Of a stretch of DNA of 64,000 bases, positions 51,770 to 60,222 are shown piece by piece. A model generated the notes under the pieces. That model did no database searches. It saw only the letters and a list, made by a program, of their open reading frames with translations, and was not told the DNA's origin. This DNA is from Flammeovirgaceae bacterium UBA5008 (GTDB taxonomy: Bacteria > Bacteroidota > Bacteroidia > Cytophagales > Cyclobacteriaceae): assembly GCA_002398365.1 (NCBI GenBank), contig DGYK01000063.1:218934-282933 (forward strand), written 5' to 3'. The position numbers were made by a program, and so were the translations under genes. The stretch's first letter is position 1. Each line of letters starts with the position of its first letter.

Positions 51770-52870
51770 TCACTGCGAAACCGCTACTGCAATTTTAGAA
51801 TCGGCTGTGCCAAAGTATAAAAACCATTGGCCCCGAAAATGGACTAAGCCTTCTACAAAACAAACCTGATTGATTTGCCCGGTGATTTCGTAAGGCTTAT
51901 CCGGGCGTAAAAAGTTTTTTTCGAGACGGTCGATCAATCGCGTTGGATCTTGCGCATCAAACAAAGCCTGACCGGCACAATATGCTCCGCTTGCCAGTGT
52001 GCTATCACCACCCTGTTCTAAATTCATTCCATTGTACATCAACACAATTCCTTTTTCAGTCAGCAATGCAAAAGCACCACTTTCAACCAAACGGCTATCG
52101 AAGTAACCGTTGCGCGGTTGAAGCACTGACCGAAGTTTTCCATTTGACTCAATCGGTTGCCAGTGAATCAGATCATCTGACGTGGCTAAGAATAAATCCG
52201 TATCGCCAAAGTACATCCAGTATTTTCCATTTATTTTTTGAGCGACTATTCGCTCACCCACTTGCTTTGCAATAATCGCTCCCGACTTACTCCACGTATC
52301 GGTGTATTTGCCTTGCAACACCAATCCTTCTTTTTTCCAATGCAACAAATCGGGCGAGGTTGCCAGACACAAGCGCGCTAACTTGCCATCGTAGGCAGTG
52401 TAGGTCATGATGTACAATCCATCTTCACTTTCTACAATACGCGGGTCTTCCACGCCACCTTCCCACTCATAGATTTTCATTGCATCTTCTTGCGGATAAA
52501 AAACCGGTTCCGCTTGACGCGAAAAGTGAAGTCCATCGGTGCTAGTCGCCAACCCCAACCTTGAAGTGCCCGCATATTTTCCGATAACATCTTCAGCACG
52601 GTAAATCAGGAACACAGTATCATGGCGCACTACAGCAGCCGGATTAAAAACATCTTTCTCTTCCCAAAGCACTTCCTTTTTCAGAATGGGGCAAATGAAT
52701 TTTCCTGTGCCGGCAGAAAGAATCGGATTAACACTATCAACTTTTTGAAACGGCAACAATGCCCAAGTGGTGTCGCGGGTTTCAGTGTGTGTGGATGGAC
52801 TTGAGCAGCCCATCCATACAAACACAGTTAACAGCAATATGCTCTTTGCGATGGAAGCGGAATGTTTCAT
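51770..52870 (-). CDS. GH130-type glycosidase/phosphorylase lipoprotein
   Basis: About 366 residues from the preferred ATG (MKHSASIAKSILLLTVFVWMGC, lipobox Cys22); an upstream ATG would add nine residues. The five-bladed propeller of GH130 is visible: FNPAAVVRHDTVFLIYRAED, GVEDPRIVESEDGLYIMTYTAYDG, YWMYFGDTDLFLATSDDL, SGAYCAGQALFDAQDPTRLI and a closing CFVEGLVHFRGQWFLYFGTADS. GH130 acts on beta-mannosides either by phosphorolysis or by hydrolysis; which cannot be told by eye. It is a lone gene, not in a polysaccharide utilisation locus. Confidence 0.85.
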   Translation of the reverse strand: MKHSASIAKSILLLTVFVWMGCSSPSTHTETRDTTWALLPFQKVDSVNPILSAGTGKFICPILKKEVLWEEKDVFNPAAVVRHDTVFLIYRAEDVIGKYAGTSRLGLATSTDGLHFSRQAEPVFYPQEDAMKIYEWEGGVEDPRIVESEDGLYIMTYTAYDGKLARLCLATSPDLLHWKKEGLVLQGKYTDTWSKSGAIIAKQVGERIVAQKINGKYWMYFGDTDLFLATSDDLIHWQPIESNGKLRSVLQPRNGYFDSRLVESGAFALLTEKGIVLMYNGMNLEQGGDSTLASGAYCAGQALFDAQDPTRLIDRLEKNFLRPDKPYEITGQINQVCFVEGLVHFRGQWFLYFGTADSKIAVAVSQ

Positions 52871-52910
52871 AGCTTCCAATATACCGATTAGAATCAAATG
52901 ATGAAGACTA

Positions 52911-53774
52911 TCAAGAACCTTCTTTCAGTTTTTTCAACCTTTCTTGAATCCCTGTGTTGGTTGGATCGAGATGCTGCGCAACTTCATAAGCTTGTATGGC
53001 CTTGTCCGTCAATCCTGCCTTGGCATAAGCTTCACCGAGACTATCATAACAATTGGCAGATTGTGGATACAAGTTCGCATTGATTCGAAACACGGTAATC
53101 GCTTCCTTCAGTTCGCCACTGGCCATCATCACATAGCCGCATGCGTTCAATTCCGATTCGCTTGAAACGTTTCCTTTAATCTTCATGGCCAAACCACGCG
53201 CGCTGATATTTTCATCGATTAAAAGCCTTTCTTTTTTCCACTGATGGATTTGCTGATAAGCCGCGTAGTTAGGTTGATACGGTTGACCCGAAACAATTTT
53301 TAGTAAATCGCGCTCGAGTGTTTCAACTGGATACTCTACAATGCGTGACACTTCGTTTTTGCCTTCGTAAATAATAAATGTCGGTACACGATAAATATTC
53401 AAACCCGCTTCCAATCGTTTGGGTGATTGTTTGTACACTTCCGTGGAATCGTCTACACCAATCAATGTGATATTCTTTTCAGGGAACTTGATTTCTTTCA
53501 ACAACCGCATCAGCCGAGGCAGTTCGCGTTTGCTGTCTCCGCACCACGATCCAAAATAAATTTTGACAGAATAGTTCGATAACTTCTGTTTCTTTAAGTC
53601 ATCGACTATTGTTGGATTGGGATGATACGAATCAAAGTTCGAGACGTACCAAGAACTATAGGGCTCTTGTTGGAGCTGTGGAACTTTCACTCCATCTAAC
53701 AGTTTTTTCTCTTGCGATTGAGCGATTGACAAAAAAGTAAAACAGAAAAAGACAAGGGTGGGTAGGTATTTCAT
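52911..53774 (-). CDS. Exported thioredoxin-fold protein with TPR tail and single active-site Cys
   Basis: About 287 residues from the preferred ATG (MKYLPTLVFFCFTFLSIAQ, signal peptide). The thioredoxin-like domain covers ~65-165 (KIYFGSWCGDSKRELPRL, YRVPTFIIYEG with the cis-Pro). The redox motif is Cys78-Gly-Asp-Ser81, so only one cysteine of the usual CxxC remains. The tail (~210-285) has two TPR units (NACGYVMMASGELKEAITVF, YDSLGEAYAKAGLTDKAIQAYEVA). With one Cys it may be monothiol, act on mixed disulfides, or have lost redox activity. Confidence 0.85.
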   Translation of the reverse strand: MKYLPTLVFFCFTFLSIAQSQEKKLLDGVKVPQLQQEPYSSWYVSNFDSYHPNPTIVDDLKKQKLSNYSVKIYFGSWCGDSKRELPRLMRLLKEIKFPEKNITLIGVDDSTEVYKQSPKRLEAGLNIYRVPTFIIYEGKNEVSRIVEYPVETLERDLLKIVSGQPYQPNYAAYQQIHQWKKERLLIDENISARGLAMKIKGNVSSESELNACGYVMMASGELKEAITVFRINANLYPQSANCYDSLGEAYAKAGLTDKAIQAYEVAQHLDPTNTGIQERLKKLKEGS

Positions 53775-53928
53775 AACATCATGGTTTATGTACGCGTAAA
53801 AGTAGCGCAACAGTTTTCCGACTGATGTTAATATGATCCTAATGAATTGCTAAAAGGATGTTAAACCCGTTAGAAGTATTTTCTAATTATTCAGATCATA
53901 ACATTCATAACTATTAAGAGAAGCACCT

Positions 53929-53936
53929 TATCTTTG
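53929..53936 (+). promoter_or_regulatory. mutS -7 promoter element
   Basis: TATCTTTG matches the Bacteroidota -7 consensus TAnnTTTG exactly and lies 22 bases before the mutS ATG. No clear -33 TTG was found at the usual distance. An alternative TTG start codon at 53934 would sit inside this element, so that start is unlikely. Confidence 0.5.
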
Positions 53937-53957
53937 ACAATTACTTTACTTAGAAAA

Positions 53958-56558
53958 ATGGCAGGAGCTGGCGCAATGGACACCCCGTTAATGAAGCAAT
54001 ACAACGCTATCAAGGCGAAGTACCCCGGTGCTTTGTTGCTTTTTCGGGTAGGCGATTTTTATGAGACCTTTGGCGAAGATGCAATCAAAGCCAGCAAAGC
54101 ACTAGACATTACTCTCACCAAGCGCGGCAACGGCTCTGCCTCTGAAATTGAATTGGCCGGATTTCCACATCACGCGCTGGACAACTACTTGCCCAAATTA
54201 GTTCGGGCAGGCAACCGCGTAGCCATTTGCGATCAATTGGAAGATCCTCGCTTTGTGAAAGGCATTGTGAAGCGTGGTGTGACGGAATTGGTAACGCCTG
54301 GTGTTTCTTTCAACGACAACGTGCTGGAGAAAAAACAGAATAATTTTCTGGCTTCTGTCCACGTCACCAAAACGATCTGGGGCGTTTCGTTTTTAGATAT
54401 CAGTACAGGCGATTTTTACACCGCCCAAGGCACCGAAGTATATATCAACAAACTCATTCAAAGTTTTAGTCCGGCCGAAATTCTCTTTTCAAAAACGAAT
54501 CGCGAAAAATTAGAAACCCAATTTGCCGAAGGCTACGCTACGTTTGCGTTGGATGAATGGGTCTATGCTTTTGACTTTGCACACGAGCGGCTCATCAATC
54601 AGTTTAAAACCAATTCGCTGAAGGGCTTTGGTATTGATGGCATGAACGAAGCCATCATTGCTGCCGGAGCCATCTTGCATTATCTCGAAGCGACTGAGCA
54701 CAAAGAGACGAATCACATCGCGACCATTTCCCGCATTGATGAAGAAAAATACGTATGGCTCGATCGCTTCACCATTCGCAACTTAGAAATCGTACACTCG
54801 TCCAATGAAGGCGGTGTACCCTTGCTACAGGTGCTTGATCAAACCATCACACCGATGGGCTCGCGCCAACTGCGCCAGTGGATGTTGCTGCCTCTGAAAG
54901 AAAAAGTAGCCATCGATGAGCGTTTACAAACCGTCTCGCACTTTTATAACTCCACCGAGTTGACGGAAAGTGTAAGTGAACATCTACAACAGATTGCCGA
55001 TTTGGAACGGCTTATTTCGAAAGTGGCCGTGGGTCGTATCAACCCGCGCGAGTTGCAGCAATTGAAACGTTCGCTCCAAGCGATTCTTCCTATTAAAGAC
55101 ATCTTATCCAAAGCGGGCAAACTCGAACTTACTAAGCTGAGCGACCAACTGCACCGCTGTGAATTTCTGCTGGAGAAAATTGAAAAAGAATTGAAGGAAG
55201 ATGCCCCGATGCTTATTCACATGGGTGGCATTATCAAAGAAGGCGTGAATACCGAGTTGGATGAGTTGCGCAGTATCGCTTTCGCGGGAAAGGATTATTT
55301 GTTGCAAGTGCAGAAGCGTGAAGTTGAACGCACGGGTATCAATTCGCTCAAGGTGTCATACAACAAAGTGTTCGGCTACTATCTCGAAGTGAGCAATGCG
55401 AATAAAGACAAAGTGCCGGCCGACTGGATTCGCAAGCAGACGTTGGTGAATGCCGAGCGCTACATCACCGAAGAGTTGAAAGTGTACGAAGAGAAAATTC
55501 TGACAGCCGAGGAAAAACTAGGCGGGATTGAGCAGAAACTCTTTTTGGAATTGGTGCAACACACAGCCGATTACATTTCGCAGATTCAGCAAAACGCAAA
55601 GGTAATTGCCGTGCTAGATTGTTTGCTCTCTTTTGCGCTTACCGCGAAGGCGAATAAATATGCCCAGCCTGAAATCAGTGAGTCAACCCGTTTAGCCATC
55701 AAAGCGGGTCGACACCCGGTGATTGAAAAGCAATTGCCTGTAGGCGAAAGCTATGTGCCCAACGATATTTATCTGGATACTGAAACGCAACAGATTCTGA
55801 TCATCACCGGACCGAACATGGCGGGTAAGTCTGCATTGCTGCGCCAAACCGCACTGATTGTTTTGATGGCACAGATGGGAAGTTTTGTTCCGGCCGAAGC
55901 AGCTACCATCGGCATTGTCGATAAAATTTTTACGCGCGTAGGTGCCAGCGATAACCTTTCTCGAGGTGAGTCGACTTTCATGGTTGAGATGACTGAAACG
56001 GCCAGCATCTTAAATAACCTGAGCGACCGCAGTTTGATTTTGATGGACGAAATCGGGCGCGGCACTTCTACATACGATGGCGTTTCGATAGCCTGGGCAA
56101 TTGTGGAGTACCTGCATCAACACAAAGAATTCAAACCAAAAACATTGTTTGCCACACACTACCACGAACTCAATCAACTGGCAGAAGATTTTGTGCGTGT
56201 GAAAAATTTCAACGTAAGTGTAAAAGAGATTGGCGACAAAATCATTTTCATGCGCAAGCTGAAAGAAGGCGGTAGCGAGCATAGCTTTGGTATTCACGTG
56301 GCCCAAATTGCCGGCATGCCGAACAAGGTGGTGCTGCGGGCGAACGAGATTTTACAGTTCCTTGAAAAAGATAAACACAAAGACAAGCAACTCGATTTTG
56401 CAGAGCTCCCCAAAGCCACGCAGCAAATGAGCTTATTCGAAATCGACCCCAAGTCAAAAGCCATCCACGATATGCTCAGCAAAATCGACATCAATACGAT
56501 CAGCCCGGTGGAGGCACTACTCAAATTAAATGAAGTGTTGAGTGTATTGAAGAAATAA
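53958..56558 (+). CDS. mutS: DNA mismatch repair protein MutS
   Basis: An 866-residue MutS from the ATG at 53958 (MAGAGAMDTPLMKQY). The mismatch-reading Phe34-x-Glu36 (GDFYETFGEDA) is in place. The connector, core and clamp domains follow, then the ABC-type ATPase: Walker A GPNMAGKSALLRQ near residue 617, Walker B LILMDEIGRGTS near 692 and the downstream ATHYHELN. The beta-clamp binding motif QMSLF lies near residue 823. It recognises mispaired bases and recruits MutL. The only variation is Ala-Leu after the Walker A Ser where Thr-Tyr is common. Confidence 0.96.
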   Translation: MAGAGAMDTPLMKQYNAIKAKYPGALLLFRVGDFYETFGEDAIKASKALDITLTKRGNGSASEIELAGFPHHALDNYLPKLVRAGNRVAICDQLEDPRFVKGIVKRGVTELVTPGVSFNDNVLEKKQNNFLASVHVTKTIWGVSFLDISTGDFYTAQGTEVYINKLIQSFSPAEILFSKTNREKLETQFAEGYATFALDEWVYAFDFAHERLINQFKTNSLKGFGIDGMNEAIIAAGAILHYLEATEHKETNHIATISRIDEEKYVWLDRFTIRNLEIVHSSNEGGVPLLQVLDQTITPMGSRQLRQWMLLPLKEKVAIDERLQTVSHFYNSTELTESVSEHLQQIADLERLISKVAVGRINPRELQQLKRSLQAILPIKDILSKAGKLELTKLSDQLHRCEFLLEKIEKELKEDAPMLIHMGGIIKEGVNTELDELRSIAFAGKDYLLQVQKREVERTGINSLKVSYNKVFGYYLEVSNANKDKVPADWIRKQTLVNAERYITEELKVYEEKILTAEEKLGGIEQKLFLELVQHTADYISQIQQNAKVIAVLDCLLSFALTAKANKYAQPEISESTRLAIKAGRHPVIEKQLPVGESYVPNDIYLDTETQQILIITGPNMAGKSALLRQTALIVLMAQMGSFVPAEAATIGIVDKIFTRVGASDNLSRGESTFMVEMTETASILNNLSDRSLILMDEIGRGTSTYDGVSIAWAIVEYLHQHKEFKPKTLFATHYHELNQLAEDFVRVKNFNVSVKEIGDKIIFMRKLKEGGSEHSFGIHVAQIAGMPNKVVLRANEILQFLEKDKHKDKQLDFAELPKATQQMSLFEIDPKSKAIHDMLSKIDINTISPVEALLKLNEVLSVLKK

Positions 56559-56585
56559 CTGATAATCAAGGCAATGAGAAAATGA

Positions 56586-56628
56586 GAACCGTGAAAATTG
56601 AAAGTTTAATTTTCAATTTTCACGGTTC
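56586..56628. repeat. Perfect 18-bp inverted repeat
   Basis: gaaccgtgaaaattgaaa (56586-56603) and tttcaattttcacggttc (56611-56628) are exactly complementary across a 7-base loop. No T-run follows in either direction, so it is not an ordinary rho-independent terminator. It stands 28 bases after the mutS stop and 42 bases before the AT-rich KAP NTPase gene, at the change in base composition. Confidence 0.7.
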
Positions 56629-56669
56629 ATGGTTATAGCTTTAATCACTATCTTATCCTTTATTAAACT

Positions 56670-58640
56670 ATGTTTATGAATATCTCCTCCGATAGTATTG
56701 CAAAAGATGACTCCCTAAATCGCAGGCAATTTGCTTCCGAGATTTCGAAGAACATTAAATCATACTTGGAGAATAGCACTGAAAGTTTAGTGATAGGAAT
56801 TAATGGAGCTTGGGGCAGTGGAAAATCCACACTTCTGGAAATGATAAAGGAAGAATTGATTAGTTATAAGGTTGAAAACCTTAATCTATTTGAATTTAAT
56901 CCATGGTCATATTCAGGTAAAAAAGAACTTCATACAGCATTCTTAGATGAATTTGCTGCTTCACTAGGAAGTACAAAAGAGACTATTAAAAATATAATAC
57001 TTGGCATTTCCGAAACTTTAATTTCAATAGAAGACCCCTTCGGCTTAGCTAAATCAACTGGTAATCTTGGAAAGAAAGGATTTGATTCTTCTATAGCCGA
57101 CAAGAAAAAACAGTTAAATACAATCCTGAAGAAGAATAGAATAAAAATTTTAGTGACCATTGATGATATCGATAGGTTAACTCCTACTGAAGTATTAGAT
57201 ATATTCCAGTTAATCAAATTGAATGCAAACTTTTCAAATACAATATTTCTGATAAGCTTCGACAAATCTATAGTTAAAGAAGCTATTAAAAATAGTTTCA
57301 ATTTAGATGGAGATAAATATTTAGAAAAGATAATTCAGGTAGACTATAGTGTTCCAAAAATATTGCCTGAGGATATGGAGGCAATCTTTTTTTCTAAAAT
57401 GGATTCACTTATTGAAAGGCACAAATTGAACATGCAGAGAACTGACCTCAACTACATTTGGTTATATAAAGGGTTTAAAGATTTTTTCAATAACGTAAGA
57501 GACCTAAATCGATACTTTAATGCCATTGAATTTCGACTACCATCCATACATAAGAATGTTTGCGTTTTAGATTTTCTTGTTCTTGAAGCGATTCGAATAT
57601 TCGATTACGCTTCTTACGAAAATATTTTTACAGCATTTCCTCATGTAAAGCGCTTTGGAGAGAATTCGAGATTTAAAGAATTATTAAGCGAGGTTGAATC
57701 TGGCCCATCTTCATCGTTGTATCAATATATTTTTCAATCAAAGTATGATAGAAATTCAAAGTTCCAATATCGGGTATCTGATACTGAGTTTTTTGACCGG
57801 TATTTTTCCTTAAGCCTACCTAAAAAGGATTTACGAGAAGAAGAAGTTGAACACTTTCTCATGATTAGTGAAAACAGATCTGAATTTTTAATGAGCTTAA
57901 TTCAAGGTGGCAAGGTTAGCTTTTTGCTTAGAAGACTTTCTGTTTTAGATAAGTCTTTCTCAACTGAGGACATAAGTGAGATTTTGAATTCGCTTTTAAA
58001 TGTTTGGAATAGCTATGAGCAAGAATTTGCTGACAACTGGAGAAATTTTGTTGATGCAATTAAAAACTTAATTAAGCTTTATGGCGAAGAAAAGAAAGCT
58101 TTTCACACTTTAATTGATAAGCTAATTGTTTCTGACTCAAACTTTAATCCTGCCAAATTTATGTATTCGTGGTTGCTGTTAATTTCATTGGAAAAGGACG
58201 TGGATATTGATAGAGACTTGCTTAGAGTAAGGAACATCATAGAGTCGAGAAAAAACGATATACTCAGATCTTTCACGCATTCGCTTAAAGACCTTTCAAG
58301 CCAGTTTTTCTTCTACAGTCGCTTTAATCAGTTCTATTACAGAACGTTTGTGACTTCATTCGCTAAATATCTTCCAGATATTTATTTGCCGTTAATAAAA
58401 TCAGTTATTGAGCAGAAAGTAGAGGTAATTAAACTAATCAGCATTTTTGTTCTAAGAGACAGTACAACAAAGAATCCGTTCGCATTTGATGCAGACTACA
58501 TTCCATTGTTGTTGCCTGAGGAAGTTAAAACCCTATTGCTTAATAGCCTAAAATCAATTGACCTTGATACGCTACCTGATTCAGATGCGGAGACAATTCG
58601 ATACTTTCTGAGCTATTTTGAAGAAACCGCACAATCATAG
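56670..58640 (+). CDS. KAP-family P-loop NTPase
   Basis: A 656-residue protein of the KAP P-loop NTPase family. Walker A is Gly46-Ala-Trp-Gly-Ser-Gly-Lys-Ser-Thr54, followed by the KAP-typical FNPW, and Walker B is LVTIDDIDRL near residues 158-168, with LISFDK next. The C-terminal ~450 residues are helix-rich and unfamiliar. No clear membrane pair lies between the Walker motifs, unlike many KAP proteins. The DNA is plainly more AT-rich than mutS and the downstream genes, which suggests transfer. KAP members include PifA, which excludes phage T7. A phage-defence role is possible but not shown. Confidence 0.88.
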   Translation: MFMNISSDSIAKDDSLNRRQFASEISKNIKSYLENSTESLVIGINGAWGSGKSTLLEMIKEELISYKVENLNLFEFNPWSYSGKKELHTAFLDEFAASLGSTKETIKNIILGISETLISIEDPFGLAKSTGNLGKKGFDSSIADKKKQLNTILKKNRIKILVTIDDIDRLTPTEVLDIFQLIKLNANFSNTIFLISFDKSIVKEAIKNSFNLDGDKYLEKIIQVDYSVPKILPEDMEAIFFSKMDSLIERHKLNMQRTDLNYIWLYKGFKDFFNNVRDLNRYFNAIEFRLPSIHKNVCVLDFLVLEAIRIFDYASYENIFTAFPHVKRFGENSRFKELLSEVESGPSSSLYQYIFQSKYDRNSKFQYRVSDTEFFDRYFSLSLPKKDLREEEVEHFLMISENRSEFLMSLIQGGKVSFLLRRLSVLDKSFSTEDISEILNSLLNVWNSYEQEFADNWRNFVDAIKNLIKLYGEEKKAFHTLIDKLIVSDSNFNPAKFMYSWLLLISLEKDVDIDRDLLRVRNIIESRKNDILRSFTHSLKDLSSQFFFYSRFNQFYYRTFVTSFAKYLPDIYLPLIKSVIEQKVEVIKLISIFVLRDSTTKNPFAFDADYIPLLLPEEVKTLLLNSLKSIDLDTLPDSDAETIRYFLSYFEETAQS

Positions 58641-58647
58641 ATTCTTT

Positions 58648-59160
58648 ATGAAAAAATCCTTCCTCAAACCTGATCTGATCATTGCGCTGATGGCATTGGT
58701 GATTGGTATTGGTACCATGATCGTGTATGTGTATCAGGCGCGGATCATGAGCAAGCAGCAGCACGCTTCGGTGTGGCCGTTTTTGGAAGTGTCTATCACC
58801 CAAGGACAATTAGGTACTTATATTAGTGTAGAGAATAAGGGTGTGGGTCCGGCCATCGTAAAGTCAACGAAGATTGAAGTGGATAGCCTTACGTATCAGG
58901 AAAATCAAATTGATGAAATCATTCTTAAAATGGTGGGTAAACCGTTGCCTCATCATTACACCACGGTGGCTAACCGCGTTATGAAATCCGGTGAGGTGAT
59001 ACGGCTATTTCACATAGAAAATCTACAAGAAGCAGCTTTGTTGGATAGTGCTATGGCAAATCACATGCTTCGATTAAGCATTTGCTATTGCTCCATTTAT
59101 GATGAGTGTTGGACTGTATCAGGAAATAAACTAACCCCTTGCGAAAGCTGTGAGGAGTGA
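58648..59160 (+). CDS. Single-helix membrane protein of unknown function
   Basis: About 170 residues from the ATG at 58648 (MKKSFLKPDLIIALMALVIGIGTMIVYVYQ); an ATG ten codons earlier lies inside the KAP gene end. One N-terminal membrane helix is followed by a soluble beta-rich domain (VWPFLEVSITQGQLGTYISVENKGVGPAIVKS) and a Cys-rich end (ICYCSIYDECW, PCESCEE). Similar proteins occur as hypothetical membrane proteins in many bacteria. It starts 8 bases after the KAP stop but has host-like base composition. Confidence 0.75.
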   Translation: MKKSFLKPDLIIALMALVIGIGTMIVYVYQARIMSKQQHASVWPFLEVSITQGQLGTYISVENKGVGPAIVKSTKIEVDSLTYQENQIDEIILKMVGKPLPHHYTTVANRVMKSGEVIRLFHIENLQEAALLDSAMANHMLRLSICYCSIYDECWTVSGNKLTPCESCEE

Positions 59161-59333
59161 TTCCACTGCTTACATCAGTGAATAATTAGGGTTGCTGTTT
59201 AGCTTTTCAGCGAATAATTTCTATCATTTAACATCTTCTCTACAAATTACGCGTCATGACTACTTGTTACAACTCGTGACAAACCATTGGGTTACGTTTG
59301 TGTTCTTCCTGACGAACAAAAACATAACCATCT

Positions 59334-59681
59334 ATGAACCAAAAAATCTTTATTCTTTTCACGCTTCTCGTTTTCTTCTCAGCGTGCCGATCCCTCCACT
59401 CAGTTACCAACATTGGAGCTAATGACAGTTTTGTATTGGGAAACAATCGGCATGGATATTTTAATGTCAAGCTCAAAAATCTCTCAGCGCATTCCATCAA
59501 GGTCTATCAAAAAACGCTTACCGATAGCGTCCATTCATTTTCGGTAATCAAGCCGAAAGAAACGGTACACGTCTATGCCGATAAAAACACAGCACTGATT
59601 ATTGAAAACAAATCCGAGAAGCAAGCAAGTGTAAAACTGGATGTGCGTGGCGATGTAAACCTTTCGATGGGTTACAAATAA
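59334..59681 (+). CDS. Small lipoprotein of unknown function
   Basis: A 115-residue lipoprotein with signal MNQKIFILFTLLVFFSAC (lipobox Cys18). The mature ~97 residues look like one beta-sandwich (VKLKNLSAHSIKVYQKTLTD, LIIENKSEKQASVKLDVRGD). No family is recognised. The upstream 170 bases hold no gene I can support. Confidence 0.7.
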   Translation: MNQKIFILFTLLVFFSACRSLHSVTNIGANDSFVLGNNRHGYFNVKLKNLSAHSIKVYQKTLTDSVHSFSVIKPKETVHVYADKNTALIIENKSEKQASVKLDVRGDVNLSMGYK

Positions 59682-59718
59682 TAGAAGTAGAGTGAGCCAA
59701 AGTTCAAGCTGAATTACT

Positions 59719-59931
59719 TTAAGCTCTAATCCCCAATAATCGAAAGGGCAAAATCAGAATAGTGCCAATCAATTTAAACACCGCTTCAAGCGTAAACCCA
59801 ACTATTCGGAAAGGTAAGAGTAAAAGCCAAATCAGCGGAAAGAAAATCAAGATGAAAAGCGCCAGTGGCCAGCAAAGCACAAACAACAAACACCAAAGCA
59901 CAAGGGTAAGTAGCGTTTTCATAGGTTTCAA
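59719..59931 (-). CDS. Small hydrophobic membrane protein (70 aa)
   Basis: A 70-residue, almost wholly hydrophobic protein with two or three short helices (TLVLWCLLFVLCWPLALFILIF, then FTLEAVFKLIGTILILPFRLLG). The repeated LLPFR(I/L)(V/L)G motif suggests a duplicated element. I believe such proteins occur in other Bacteroidota but know no function. Met4 is an alternative start. Confidence 0.6.
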   Translation of the reverse strand: MKPMKTLLTLVLWCLLFVLCWPLALFILIFFPLIWLLLLPFRIVGFTLEAVFKLIGTILILPFRLLGIRA

Positions 59932-59943
59932 TTTTTAATCGGA

Positions 59944-59973
59944 GGTGTCAGATACATTAAGATGTTTGGCACC
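59944..59973 (-). repeat. Short hairpin ahead of the 70-aa gene
   Basis: ggtgtca pairs with tggcacc (one G-T), and acat pairs with atgt inside. The sequence gaggtgtcaga at 59942-59952 is identical to 4662-4672 in the first terminator, so it may belong to a dispersed palindromic element. The rest of the 291-base gap up to 60222 shows no gene. Confidence 0.4.
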
Positions 59974-60222
59974 ACTCTCAAATTACTGGCAAAATTGCTG
60001 CCAACTATTGGATCCTCTATTTAAGAGCGCTATACACATAATCGCTTTGGATGTGTTACAATTTTGAACAGTGCAGTGCACAGAATAGTACATCCTGACG
60101 GTGCGATCAGGATTCGTTACCTCTCGGATAAAATTGCCGGAATGATATTTTTGGAATTAACTTGCTTTCGTTAATAGCGACAGACATTTCGATAATGTCT
60201 TGATACTTAAATTCCAATACCC

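Noticed and set aside
53934..53957. TTG start for mutS
   Set aside because: The TTG lies inside a full-match -7 promoter element, and the ATG at 53958 gives the usual MutS N-terminal length.
56586..56628. Rho-independent terminator for mutS
   Set aside because: The stem is perfect, but no T-run follows on either strand; it is listed as an inverted repeat instead.
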